Notes: a model not told the origin generated them from the sequence alone. DNA of 64,000 nt from Mycogone perniciosa (GCA_025331125.1 JAOALB010000156.1:1-64000); one strand, 5' to 3'. Positions 1-12,649 are shown, numbered from the stretch's first letter. Numbers and translations: made by a program.

Positions 1-74
<74 letters not shown>

Positions 75-112
75 TAATAATAATAATAATAATAATTAAT
101 AATAATAATAAT

Positions 113-144
<32 letters not shown>

Positions 145-146
145 AG
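1..146. repeat. (TAA)n trinucleotide microsatellite
   Basis: The window opens in an almost pure TAA/ATA trinucleotide tract. It is interrupted by a few TAATTAATAA units near positions 73, 96 and 118 and stops at about 146. It may continue beyond the left edge. Confidence 0.95.
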
Positions 147-1432
147 CGTCGTCATTCTCACCTAAATATGTCGTCTCTCATTGCTCACTCAACACACCCA
201 CTGTTTACTGGCATGAGGGTATCTCAGGTATGGCTCCATTAAAACAAACGTCAAGAAATCACAATGGAATAATGTTCTTTAACAGCACTGCAGGATATAA
301 CGGACTCACAAACCACAGACTTCTGAGGAGGAGCGATATGAATGAAGCTGGCGGAGAGCTTCCTATAATTACACAAATATGATGGGAGCGTGAGCGTGAG
401 CCTGGCGGTTTGAGGCTGGCGTATGAGGTCGGATCGGAACTGGATCCGCCTTGTGGCAGCGATCAAGCGCCTCGCGCCTTGTCATGGTCATAGTCAAACG
501 TTTCCGGCACCCCTTTGGCCAGCTATTAGTGCAGCCTCAAGGCTCTCAAGATTGCGTAGGTGGATGTAAATCATGACCATATACAGACACGAGATGAGAC
601 GAGGCTGATCCACTAACTTCTTCAGAGGAGCATTTGCTCCGCAGACTTTCTTGCGAATAGCTGCACTGAATGAAAATTAAATGGGATCTTGTCTACTTCA
701 TAGGAATGAAGGTATCAAAAGCGGCTCAATATTAGCCATACCTACTTTATTTAATACTTCGGCCTCAGCCTTCATGAACATGTTGGCAACGCCTCATCTC
801 TTCCACGTTATTCATTGCTCTTGAGATGACTTCTTTTTCCCGCCACCCATGGCCGATTGAACAGTGCCCCCCAATCATGCCCTCTTGGTAAACTCCTTGC
901 CCACCAAACCGGTCTTATCCAATGGCCCTCCAACTTTTGGGTCATTCCACCAATAGCTCTTTGTTCTGAGATTATTGTTAGTCGCTTGTACATCGTTGAC
1001 TTCTTCACCTGGGTCAGTCTGTTATTGTTGTATGACTGAATGTTGTATTAATTATTTTATTGTTGCAAGATGTCATATTTGCTGTTCTAGAAGCTTCAAA
1101 TTATGGTTAGTACTTCGCAAATTGATAAGAAATGGATCCTGGATGCCGCGCTGTCATATCCTCGTCAGTATCGCCACACTCTGTCGGGCGGAATCCCTGA
1201 GTTTTATGCTAGTATTACGGAATGATGGGGGTTGTCGGACAGGAAATATTGATCGCTATATCCACCGAATTCGCGGCATTTTGTAGGAAGCGCCATGAGA
1301 GACGGGTGCATATTGGCAAATCAGCACATGTTTACAAGCAAGACCGAGGTTTATTGAGATTGCCTCTGACAATTGACATGTATCTTAGTATCATGTCTTC
1401 AAATAACTGCTCTGCGACCCATATCATGGACC
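147..1432. other. No supported gene
   Basis: Only short ORFs without recognisable domains are found here. The right part is the 3' flank of the lamA remnant. I see no RNA gene or clear repeat. Confidence 0.5.
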
Positions 1433-4400
1433 TCAAGCTTTCTTTAAAAACAGGAGCAAATCACCAGCCTTCACCGTACCACCAGGACCAACCAATACCT
1501 TTTCAACTTGGAATCTCTTCTTATCGCCTTCTTTTCTATCCCCATAGTGGAGCGAAATTTCCATCTTCATCGCCTCTAGAATAATAACAACTTGGCCCGC
1601 GGATATGATATCGCTGTCGGCCACGTTGACTTTCCACACGTTGGCATCGAGTGGTGCCTCAAGACAGAGAATATCCGGATCTCTAGCATTCTATAATTAG
1701 ATGTTGATCGTGTACGGAAACTTGAACCGAGGGACTAACCATTCTGAAGCTTCATCAGCTTCTCTTGAGGCAGCTCATTTTGGGCCTTCTCTGCATTCCA
1801 CCTCTCCAAAGACTCCTTTTCAAGAGCCAATATTTCAACCTCTGCAACGTCTTGCTGGCGATGAAAAGTTTCTACTTCATCTTGGGTCTCTTCGAGTAGA
1901 CGATTATGCGCTTCCATGTCGAAAATGGTGTGGTCGAACTGGAATTTATACCGACCGGACTTGAACAGCGCCATGTCACGCTCGAACTCTTTTTTGTCGA
2001 CACGATAGAACGTAACTTGGTCAAAGGGCTGGAATAGACCAGGCTGAAAAGGTTGAAATTCGGGTTTTACGCCCAACTGATCGAAGCATGGGATGGTTTG
2101 GCCTGTCATTTGGTAGCCTCCGGGTGAATCGGCGGGATAGATGCTTACACCAGGTCAGCGCATCAACTACACCAAAATTGAAGAAACATACTTCATGCAC
2201 GATCCTCCCCAGCTCACGCTTCCTTCCGGGGTAAATACACGACTCGGGTTCTGTTTCGGACATTTTAGTCTATAACGAGGGTCGATTGGCAGACAAACCG
2301 TGTCCTGGGCAGAAATGGGGCGTGCGGTCGTTGAGTCTCTATGTACCGCTGGATGGCTTCCTCTTGAGCGGGACTCTCGAAGCAAATGGGCAAACGGAAT
2401 CGACGACTGGGCACTTTGGAGGCACTTTGATCTCAGACGTTCTGCTGGAGAGCTAGGAGCTTCTCGACGAGATTCTGCCGTCGCAGTTTGGAGCCATTAT
2501 AGTGGACTAACAGTGCTGTAATTTGCCATTCACACATTAGGCAAACTTGTTTCCTCAAACGAAACATGAGGACAGAGACTTACAGTTACAGCAGCCAACC
2601 ATCTTGTATATGCTATTAGACTAGATTTCGTCTGATGAATGGTACTCTCTAATCGCCTTCTCTAAGGCTGTTACTCGACAGCGGTGATTGAGATCGAACT
2701 TGCCCTCGCCGTACTCAATCAGAAGAAAATCGTCTCCGCCCTGCTAGGCTATTAGTATAGATGATTGTATAAGCAACGGACTCTTCATAACTGTCTGAAT
2801 GTCATAGAAACTTCCGACCTCGATTCATTTATTATTGTTTGATGCACAATGGCCTGAGCGCCGTCTCCTGTTAGAAGTTTGGGCGATACTGAGTACTTCA
2901 GAGGCTGTATATCCTCGGACCCGATCTCACCCGCCACATATGCGGCAACCTTGTCTAAAAAGCTGTCCAACTGAGCTCTGATCTTCATGGCTTCATCCAA
3001 AGAAACTCTGTGATACTGGAGTGTGTCGCCAGACTTGACCTGTCCCAAGCGCCACAGACTTCCTGTGACTATGGTAGTTGTCGAAATGAACCCTCCCAAA
3101 TCAGGTGCGTCAATAGGGAAAACGCAGGGGCTGGTCTAGTCAGTATTCTCATTCATATTTTGGAGTAGATGCGGGATAATCTCACCTTTCTCCAGTCCAA
3201 TTCAACGTCCCCAAAGGATATCCATACTCAATCACGTTACTCGGATGTTGTCCACCTTCGCCCCCGTCTTTTCTTGCCCATCTAGGTGATGGACCTACGA
3301 ACCGAATACCTCCTCTCGTATCATTATGTGAAACCTTCCTACGAAGCATCAGTATCATGAAATAAAATTAGACTTCTGTTGTGTGATAGGGTAGATCAAG
3401 GGCATACCAAGTCGTATCGTAGATCATTGCAATGTCCTCCGACAGGATGTAGCCTTCATCGTATGGCCCAACCATGGCAAAAATATCCCAGTGTGTAGAG
3501 TACCCAGGACGTAGGTGCGTTGGCAGTGATATTGCGGGATCGGTAGTGGGCAGCTCAACCTCCTGAATTACCAACATATCTCCTGGAGCAAGGGCTCGTC
3601 CTTAGTAACCACCAATCGCAAGGAGAGGAGAGGTTGACTTTGAGTTAAAATAGGGGGCTCTGTTGTAGTATTCGGTTGGCATCATTATTATGAGAACAAG
3701 GCATATGGGTCGCTTACATCGCAGGGAAGCCACCCAGCACAGCCATATACGCTACAGATTATGTTAACATTTGGTCCTGGAAAGATATTGAGGGAGTCGA
3801 TACATACCTCGGCATCCTCCCTTCTCACTCAGTTTGCCAATTGACAATGTTTGGCCTCGTTTAATATGCAGGCGCGTCCACATGGGCACTTTGGCGCCGT
3901 CAATTGTCATTTCCATAGGTGCACCGCAAACTGAGACGACAGCAGGAGCCCAGAAGCGCAGTTCAGGACCTTTTAATGTGATTTCGAGCCCTTAAATCGT
4001 GCGTGGGTTTCTAACGATGAAATTGGCAACTATGTGAGTAGTCTGTGTCAGTGTTGCGAGAAAGCAAATCGGACGAGGCAGACACACCTTGGAATGCGAG
4101 GGGATCCTAGGAAATAATAGCATATCAATTAGCTTCAAGCACCAAATGTCACTTTGGCATATTGGTATTGACTTACCATGGGCCCTGCCTGGGGTATACC
4201 ATATCCGGCACGAGGTCTTCCAAGGTCCTGAACAGTCGTATATACACCTGGCGAAATAACTTCAATCACGGTAGGATGGAACTCGAACGTCTCGAGGAAA
4301 TTTGTCAACGTGTGGCCGCTAGCAAAAATGCTTGATTGCATGATGGCGTGTAAAAAGTCAAGATTGGTTGGTGGTCCGCAGAGCTTGGACTTGGACAAAA

Positions 4401-5925
4401 CCTGGGATATTTCCTCGATTGCCTTGTTCCGATCAGAAGCATGCACCATAATTTTAGCAATCATGGGATCTAATACTAGTTTAGCATGTTTTCTCCTAGA
4501 AAATAAAGATGTCTACAAACCGTAGAAGGTGCAAATCTTAGATCCTGTCATGACCCAGGTGTCGATTCGTGTTCCCGGAAGCTCTGCCCATTGAACATGT
4601 TGGAGCAAGCCAGGCGAAGGTTGGAAGTTTCGCACTGGATTCTCCGCATAGACACGCACTTCGATTGCTGCCCCGGATGGCTTCTCTGGTTGAAGAGACT
4701 TCAAATACTTGCCATCTAAGCCACCATGGCCGGAGAGTTCCCTGTCTACCTGTCGGAGCACCAACTCCACCAGATCCAAGTTGTAACAAAGCTCAGTGAT
4801 ACCGTGCTCAACTTGGAGACGGGTATTCATTTCTAGGAAGAAGAAATCGCCTGTGAGGTCATCGACGAGGTATTCTACAGTTCCAGCTGATCCGTACCGT
4901 ACGGATTCAGCGAGAGCAACGGCGGCAGAGGTGAGTCTCTCTCGAAGACCTTCGACACCGTCAGAAAAGCATTACGATGTATTTTATTGAAAAGAACTTA
5001 CCAGCATGTCGCTCAACAAATGGACTCGGATACTCTTCTACCACTTTTTGATGGCGTCGCTGTATGGAGCACTCGCGCTCTCCGATATAAATGACGTCTC
5101 CAAGTCCGTTTCCAAATACTTACACCTCAATATGGTGACTTTTGGGGTAATACCGTTCGAGAAAGACGCCGTCATTCCTGAACAATGCTTGACCCCGTGA
5201 GCGTACTTGTGCGAAAGATTGTGCCACTTCGTCGGCAGAATGGCAAATCATGAGGCCCATACCACCACCTCCAGCCGTGGCTTTCAACATAACCTGTTCA
5301 TAACGGTTTAGCGACATTGGGTGTAAGGACAATCACTGAATGCTTACGGGGTAGCCCAAATTATGCGCAGCTTGGGTCGCTTCTTCGTCAGTGGTAAGAA
5401 GTGCCTGTGTTCCAGGCACAACCGGAACTCCGGCTTCCACGGCCATCTCACGGGCTCGGTGCTTCAGTCCGAACGCTTCAATAGCATCTGGCTTTGGTCC
5501 GACAAAGACCATGCCAGAATTGGCGACCTCCTATGCGAACTCAGTGTTCTCTGATAAGAACCCATATCCAGGGATAATGGCATCAGCATAATTGGAGCGT
5601 GCGATCTCAATTATCGCAGTTCTACTCAGAGTCAATTGGAGATACTGAAGAAGAATGAGATGGGGAAACATCTGTACCCATTTGTATAAGCGGTTGAGTC
5701 ATCGCCAGGGAGGAGAAATGCTTCATCTGCAACAGAAACATGTTGAGATGTCGCATCGGCCGCTGTATAAATAGCAATTGTACGAACACCAAGGCGTCTG
5801 CAAAAATATCCTATAAGTATAGGCGTTCGTTAAACGCGACAGGAACAATCTCACTTTGCAGTCTTGACGATACGGACAGCGATCTCACCACGATTGGCGA
5901 TCAACAAACACTTCATTTTTTCCAT
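1433..5925 (-). pseudogene. lamA: lamA-type biotin carboxylase / carboxyltransferase (urea carboxylase-like), broken
   Basis: A multi-exon gene read leftwards from an ATG at 5925 (start MEKMKCLLIANRGEIAV). The domain order is that of fungal LamA and urea carboxylase: biotin carboxylase/ATP-grasp (about 5925-4500, with glycine-rich ATAGGGGMGLM and NTRLQVEHGITE), AHS2/PxpC-like (from about 4250, SPGVYTTVQDLGRP), AHS1/PxpB-like (about 2780-1740, GGYQMTGQTIPCFDQLGV) and a C-terminal biotinyl domain with the attachment motif EAMKMEI near 1570. The family carboxylates and opens lactams or 5-oxoproline with a LamB/PxpA partner, which lies next door and is divergent. The copy is dead: in-frame stops sit at minus-strand codons 5533-5531 (TAG), 5122-5120 (TAA), 3994-3992 (TAA), 3604-3602 (TAA) and 2435-2433 (TGA). 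Around 2300-2315 about 50 conserved AHS1 residues are missing and the frame changes. All five stops fit C-to-T changes of CAG, CAA or CGA codons. The intron layout still looks normal, so decay is recent. The assignment to LamA rather than true urea carboxylase rests on the neighbour. Confidence 0.85.
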
Positions 5926-6645
5926 GGCGAGAGTATCATAACACAAAGCACAAAATGATACATGATACAACAGACAATGATCAGCTAAGAGACAGGATTT
6001 TATGCTACAGCATCACTCTCCCCATAGTAATTCCCCCGCAATCTCTCACTCCTCATGACATGCCCCATGAGGAGTGCTTGCACATCGCATCCAAGCCCAC
6101 TCACTGCTGGAAACCGCCAGTAACATCGGTGGGATGCGTGGAGATTTGAAGTTGGTGGAATACGACGATCTCCGACGATGAGTTCCCGACGATTTCCGGT
6201 TGAAAGCGGGCACCAATGATGCTATAAATGCTTGGAAAGGAGGGGATCCAAGTTCCGAGAGTTATAAGTGGAGTTTATGTGGTGGTTGATATGTTCAGTA
6301 TTCTAGCTTTCCATTGATAGAACCATGAATATTCAGCGAAAAGACTGTCAGGTACACATCAACACAGTCAACCATTAGATATAGATCTGTTTGGCTATCT
6401 GTAAATAAGGTCTGATTCTCGGCTCATCATGAGTGACTATGCCTAGATGCTGCTTCTCAACAATGTGTGGGGTGTGCTGTCCCGTAAATGCATGTGTTAT
6501 GCCAAAAATACGATGACCTTGTTTGCCTCTGCCATGATGACTTGGCACCCCACTCCATGCGGCCATCTCTGAACAGGGAGGTGGAACATAGCACAGATGT
6601 CGGTTACCTTATGTAAATGGTGGTGGTGGTGGTGGTTATATAACC
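5926..6645. promoter_or_regulatory. Divergent lamA-lamB intergenic region
   Basis: About 700 bases separate the two divergent starts. A CCAAT box lies at 6213-6217 with an AT-rich TATAAA-like stretch just after it (about 6222). In A. nidulans the equivalent region is controlled by the omega-amino-acid regulator AmdR and the CCAAT-binding complex. I cannot identify an AmdR site by eye. Confidence 0.35.
6617..6636. repeat. (TGG)n microsatellite
   Basis: Six or so tandem TGG units lie immediately upstream of the presumed lamB start. Confidence 0.8.
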
Positions 6646-7574
6646 ATGAAAACACTCCACTGGGAACGGTATTCTGTTAAGCCAATACGACTCAATTTCC
6701 CGCTGCAAGATCATATCTCCAGTTGGCCAAAGAGTGGATATCAACGTCGACCTCGCCGAGGGGTACGGCAACTGGATATGTGGCCCTGATGCAGAATTAT
6801 TACCACTCATTGACCATGCCAATGTTGCCTGCGGCTTCCATGCTTCGTAAGGTGACCTTTTCGTTGTATTGTTTATGTTATACTGATGCAAGAGAAGCGA
6901 CCCGATCATTATGATGGAAGCAGTGAAGAACTGTAAAAAACACGGCGTGAAAGTCGGGGCTCATGTGGGCCTCCCCGATCTCTAAGGCTTTGGTCGTCGG
7001 GAAATGAAACTCTCGCCAGAGGAACACACCGCGAACACCATCTATCAGATAGGCGCTCTTCAGGGGTTCCTTGCTCGAGAAGGAATTCCACTTAACCATG
7101 TGAAGCCTCATGGAATGCTCTATGGGATGATGTGTCGAGATCTCGAAGTCGCTCGGGCTGTCATGCTAGGTATTCGGCCTCCCTGGAACGTTCATGGAAA
7201 CAGCAGCACTTGACTTGAAGATCCCCTTTGTGGCAGAGCTTTACGGAGATGTGAAGTACAATTCGGATGGGTCTCTCGTCATTGAGAGAAAGAAAGGGTC
7301 CGTCCATCTTAGTGCTCTTGTTGTAGTCTAGGAATAGATACTGATGTTCTGGCCAACAGACCATGGAAGACGAGCGAAGTACGGAAACACGTTAGCGAAC
7401 AGGTCGAGACGTCATCTGTGACATCTATTGACGGCAAGGTATGCCATCTACCGGTCAAAGATTATCCCATCTCGATTTGTTGTCATTCAGACGTACCGGG
7501 ATGTGTCGATGTTGTTCGGGAGACACGGGTTGTGGTGGATGAGTTTAATCGTAAATATTTCTCTGGTAAATAGA
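6646..7574 (+). pseudogene. lamB: lamB, LamB/YcsF (PxpA-like) family protein, broken
   Basis: LamB/YcsF proteins are the A subunit of 5-oxoprolinase-type enzymes and work with the biotin-dependent partner encoded divergently. Family signatures are plain: DINVDLAEGYGNW near 6737, NVACGFHAS near 6820, GAHVGLPDL near 6958, HVKPHGMLYG near 7095, PFVAELYGDVKYN near 7225 and HSDVPGCVDVV near 7483, ending with TAG at 7572-7574. Introns are inferred at about 6848-6898 and 7296-7351. Two lesions break it: TAA at 6983-6985 between PDL and GFGRRE, where the family has a sense codon (CAA-to-TAA fits), and a frameshift near 7170 just before the PGTFMETAA segment. The 5' exon is uncertain; the ATG at 6646 joins the conserved frame only through an unresolved splice. 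Together with lamA this marks loss of the whole pathway. Confidence 0.8.
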
Positions 7575-8975
7575 GAAACAAGCAGTATTACATGAAGATT
7601 CCATAGCAAGCAGCTGCCGATAAATAAAACAAGGATCACAAAATATTTGTATAGTCACAGTCAAGTCTAATCACAAGATTAATCTTTCTCGTAGAGATAG
7701 GTCTCATTGCTATGGATAGCTCGCATAGCTATTGAACAACCATATGCATCATATACGACTCTCATGCATATGGATGATTCTCATGACTATGGATAACTCT
7801 CGGAGCTCTTACTGTCGTACTCTACTCCGGAATGGTGTACAGAGTAAGCGACTGCTGCATAAGAGTTATGCACAGAAATGAAAGACTTATATAGCGCATA
7901 GGGTCAGTGTACAAGGCGCGGCCCTTGGTGACCAAGGGGAATTGAGACCGTTTCGAAGTGTCTCGGAACAAAAGACAGCCCACGTGTCATACAACGTACG
8001 ATGGAGTCAGAGTGAAGGGTGGAAAGACGATAACACCATAGTTGCTTAGGCCGCGGAGTCTGCGAAGCAATCATGTTATGCGAGTGTGATGAAGATGGAA
8101 GATGAAAGATGCAGATGATCCGTCTGCAGATTGACTGATGTGGTCACATATATATACGTGTCATAATGAGGATCATGTGAACTATCACGTCATGGATGCA
8201 TGATGTTGGTGTAGCATAACATAAAAGAACGAGCGCTCCATTTCATTCTGGTTTCGAGATTCTTGTCCAGCTCGGAGTCGTATCTCCCAACTCTTCTAAG
8301 TGGGTAGTGAAATGGGAGCGACTAAAAAGGGTTATATCTTCAAAAAACGGGCATATGTCAAGCCTGAAAAAATTAGAAAATTAGCAGCTTGATATCTATA
8401 GATTATTGAGCTGGCTATGGCATCTTCAACTTTGTTTTCATGCTTTGCTTTGCTAATTTTGATGTTACTGTCCAGTGTGTTACGGTGAGTGTGTTTGGTG
8501 GCTGCATCTCCAATCAACGCAACCGACTTCAGGCGCTGAATGCGCTATATTTTAAGCACTAAGTGCGCTATCATCCATGCGCTAAACTTTACCCTGAGTC
8601 AGTTTATTTTCCTCTTCTTCATCTTTGCTTCTCCATCTTTTGAAGCTTTTTACTGATTGATCATTCGGTGTCGTTGATCCGTCTAATCATTCATCATAGC
8701 CTTTCAAGTCCATTACTCATTCCAAAGGCCCTGCTACCATCATTGTTTTAGTAGGTGTGCGTTACCAGGTATTGTCATTTATGCCAGGCTTTTCAGCCTC
8801 TCCATCATCTTCTCCGTCGAATGGGCCATGAGAGCCCATCTTGAGTACAAACTTCAGCAACTTCTCGAATCGTACGGATATCACATCATCAGACACAACA
8901 GTAGCCGGTAGTATATGAACAACAAATCAATTACATTTGAACGGTCTTCTGAGACCTTGATTCACGGCAAACTAC
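7575..8975. other. No supported gene; small imperfect repeats
   Basis: No ORF with a recognisable domain. Imperfect repeats of an ATGGATAACTCTC-like unit lie at about 7708-7810, with CATATGCAT/ATGCATATG inverted motifs at 7741-7775. Four GCGCT motifs cluster at 8532-8585. The right end is the 3' flank of the Ppo gene. Confidence 0.45.
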
Positions 8976-11900
8976 CTACTTCTTCGCACCATCCTCCTGC
9001 TTCTGAAGCAAATAGTAATATCGCTGCATATCCATGAGCTTCGTAGGCGCCCTCTCGCCCTGGAAGTTACCCTTTCCGTGACCGTCGAAATGGACCTTCC
9101 AGGCTATCAAAAAGTTAGCACCTCAAATACGATCGAGCTTCAAGTCAAGAAGAGTGGAAACTTACTGCTAGCATCGAAGCCAAGGTAAGACCAGCTGTCG
9201 TTGAGATATGCCTTCTCGGTACCGACACGGATGGTCTTGACCTGGCCCATCAGGCCTGGCGCAGGACGGAGCTGCTTGAGATCGGCTGACAGCTTCACGA
9301 GTCCAGTAATGAAGGCGAGTGCCACATCCTTGGCGATACACTCATGCTGACCATAACTGAAGGCTCGAACAGCATCTGTCTGGCGCTTCGGATCAAACTT
9401 GCCTGCGTCGGGCACTTCTGATGGGTTGCGTCCGGCCTCACCCTATAATACGGTTAGAATTTCCTGTTCAGGCATAAGACAGCAGGGAGAGGGCGTAAAC
9501 TTACAAGCATCATGACGACAACACCACCGGGCTGAACCTTGTGGCCCTCGAGCTCAACCGGCTGTGTTGCGACACGCACGTTGCGCTGCGAGCTCGTGAG
9601 ACGCTGAGCCTCGATGACATAGGCGTGGAGTGCGCTATCATCACCCTTCTGAGCGATGCTTTGAACTTCGGCCCAGATGGCTGCATTCTGGGGGCGCAAG
9701 AAGAACTCCATGACTTCGTAAAACTACCAGGGTTTAGCACGTCAAACTCTTCATTCTTTAAGAACAAGCACTTACCGATGTGACGGGGACGCCGACACCG
9801 CCAAACGAAGTCAGCCACAGATCGTCAACAACACGCTCAGCTGAGTTGCCCTGGGCCAGAAGCTCCTCAACGATCTTGTAACCGCAGGAACGCAGGGAGT
9901 CTTTCTTGAGGTAGGCCTTGCGGGAGAGCTTGCTGGAGATCGCTGAAGCGATACCAAGTCCCAAACCGCGGCTGAGGACGACCTCGTCAACCAGCTTGCG
10001 GGTTGAGTCGATGATCACCTTGGCGCCCTCCTGAGCACGGCGGCGGCGGTTCCAGGCCTGGGCGGGGTCATTGTTGTTGACGCCCCAGATGCGGATGTTG
10101 AGCAGATGCTGATATAGCTCAGCAGTGCTGAGAGTGCCGTTCGGGTTCTCGTCAGAGCGCAAGTCAAAGTAGAAGAGGTCAGCAAGAAGTCGAGCATTCA
10201 GTGGGATGGCAATGTCGCGGATGAGATCAATCTGGTCAAGGCCTTCCTTGAGTGTGAAGGTCTCTTTCTCGATCAACTGGGTACCGACGCGCTCAATGAA
10301 CTCGTGCACCGCTTTGTGCAGGTTCGGGACCTTGCCCATAACCTTGGTCCAACTTTCGCGATGGGCGACGTTGCGAGGTTCGTCACCTGCCAGCATGAAC
10401 CAGCTGACGTCCTTCTTTCCTGGGAATAGAGAGTTGAGCGGCTGGAGCCAGGGCACAACGAACTGCTTGGGATTGCCAAGTGCCTGCTTAATGGCTGCGC
10501 TTGTGAAGATGACGGTGGGCTTTGGGGGTGGTTTTGGGTCGTTCACGGTGAACTGGTCCATGGTTCCAAGCTCTTTGGCGATCTTCTCATTGGCCTGCTT
10601 GGTGTACATGGGTTGCATGACGGCCACTGAGTTGTAGGGGAACCAGTTAGGAACACCTCGCTGGATGAGCTTGTACAGCATGGATCCGCCGAGCGTCTTG
10701 TAATCCTGCTGTACCTCATTGTAGCCCCAGCTTGTCAGGTTTGCGACTGTGTAGTCGATGGTATTGAACCTGTCTGAGCGCACGAGCGTGACGGCGTCAG
10801 AGAGCACAGCTCGACCGACCGAGTACGTTGGGCAGATACCGCTGCCCGGGTTGCGGGCGGGTTTGATGTCCTCAATCATGAGACCTGGGTAAAGCTCCAC
10901 CATGTCGGGGTCAGTGTACAGCTTCTCCAGGAGGTTCGCAATCTCAGTGTTGGAGTTGATCTCGCTGAACTTGTCATATCGCTTGAGTCCGAAGAACTGG
11001 CGGAACTCGTTCAATGACGCAACCTGCCACTTGCGAGCTTGGTTGATGCCGAGAATCTCGACAACCTTGAGTGCCTTGGGGACCATACGGGCACCAAAAG
11101 TACCGGCAGGATCATCCATGGCCTCCTTCAGAATGCGCACAAGGTCCTCATCCTTGAACGTTCCGTCTGCTTGACGCTCCAGGCCATCAAACGTTCGGAC
11201 GCTAGGGTCCTTGGGGATGCTCTGCTCAAAGGTGAGCAGGGCCTTGCCAAGCTCGGCCCAGCTCACGTTCTCCAAATCGTCCACGTTGCGGCCTGGGAAC
11301 AGCTTCAGGAAGAAGTTGTTGAGCCAGTGCTCATCCTTCTTGGAAATACACGAGTGGAATCTGTACAACAGGTTGAACTCAACGCTGACCTGATTGCCGA
11401 TGCCGCGCGGCACACCGTCGCTGTCAAACTGCTTGATCTCGACGCGAGGGTCAAGGGTCCAATCACTCTTGGAGTGATGAGTGTTGGTGATGGCACGCAA
11501 GTAGTCATGCAAGCAAATGTTGATGTACAGTCCACCAACGATCAAACGAGCAGTGTTGAAGAGGTCGTGGTCCTGCTTGGCCACAGCCTTGGCCCTGTCC
11601 TCAGGGCTGGCATCGGGAGTGCAAGCCAGTGTGAAGCGGCCATTCTCGTTGATCTTCAGCAAGATATCAGCAACGTAGTTATGGAATCGGCTGTAGAGAA
11701 CGAGCATGACGTTGACACCGGCAGGCTGTCCAAGGAGACGCTTCTCATGAAAGGTATCGGGCTTCAACTTGCCCTCTTTCATGGTACGGATCTCCAGTTG
11801 ATCCCTGAGGGATGAACCGTAGAGGGGTGCCAGGTCAAGATATGAGGATGTATCAGACTTGTTCATGTCTGTGCGGTTGGTACGGAAGATGTCATGGATG

Positions 11901-12649
11901 ATGATAGAGGCATGGTAGAAGAGCATGGAAGAGATGCCAGCAGGGTTCTCCTTGAAGGTATTGTCACCGCGAGCCATCAACAGGTCAAAAAGCAGACCTG
12001 GATCAGGCTTGACACCGTGAAGACGCTTGACGGGCCTGACTGACTTGGCATAGGGCGTGCCAGCTCTTCCCAAGTTAGGCTCAAGGATGTTGTTGAAGCT
12101 CCCGTCAGGCATCCGGTATTGGTGGAAGCCATCAGGTGCCTTTGGGATCTGCTCACGCAGAATAATATCACTGTCTGGAGCCTTGAACTCTATGACATCG
12201 TAGGGCTTGTGAGGAGGCCTGTTGCCCGACTCCTGGGAATCAACGACATCATATTTGACATCACCACCAACATAGCTCAAGGGTGGATGCTGGAGATTGC
12301 TCCAAAGCGTGTCAATGAGCTTGTTGGTGAGCTTAGTTCTAACGTTTGAGGTAGATGGCAGAGCAGTAAGGACGCCAATCAAGAGCTCGGTCGTGCTGCC
12401 TATGGTTAGAATTGCTTGATCTTAGAGCTTGATGTCTACTCACCCCTTCTTGTCATCAAGGGGCTCTCCCTTCGATCCCAATTCCTTAAGAAGACCCGCA
12501 AGCTCTGCGACAGAGACCTGGCTCCGGACGCCAGCATACTCTTTCAGGAGCTCTGTAGCAAGCTTGACAGGGTCGGTAATGGTGTTGGATGAGTCACCTC
12601 GAGAGTCTCCATAGGCCTCACCCGCCTGAAACTTCTCGTCGAAGGACAT
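8976..12649 (-). CDS. ppoC-like: Ppo-type fatty acid dioxygenase fused to cytochrome P450 (psi factor-producing oxygenase)
   Basis: An intact five-exon gene of about 1,130 residues, start MSFDEKFQAGEAYG. The first intron splices after DDKKG (about 12442-12400), and three short introns lie near the 3' end. The N-terminal half is an animal-type haem peroxidase (fatty acid alpha-dioxygenase fold): IIIHDIFRTN carries the distal histidine (near 11893), SSYLDLAPLYG follows, and YRFHS carries the catalytic tyrosine (11363-11365) and proximal histidine (11354-11356). The C-terminal P450-like domain ends with FSYGQHECIAKD, so the haem-thiolate cysteine (about 9340) is present. The diol-synthase ANxxQ motif is not seen in the I-helix region, which reads FGGVGVPVTS. 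Such enzymes oxygenate oleic and linoleic acid to oxylipins that balance sexual and asexual sporulation. The length resembles PpoC, but retention of the cysteine argues for another activity, for example a hydroperoxide isomerase or epoxy alcohol synthase. Confidence 0.93.

Noticed and set aside
1..146. Telomeric repeat or contig-end signal
   Set aside because: The unit is TAA, not the fungal TTAGGG telomere repeat; it is a plain microsatellite.
6375..6566. Short minus ORF in the lamA-lamB gap as a small gene
   Set aside because: No family resemblance, and the position is that of a shared promoter.
7690..7810. CRISPR-like or tRNA-like repeat array
   Set aside because: Units are imperfect, irregularly spaced and in a eukaryote; no cloverleaf could be drawn.
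11039..11815. 258-codon plus-strand ORF
   Set aside because: It lies entirely antisense within the intact Ppo dioxygenase exon and is a codon-bias shadow.
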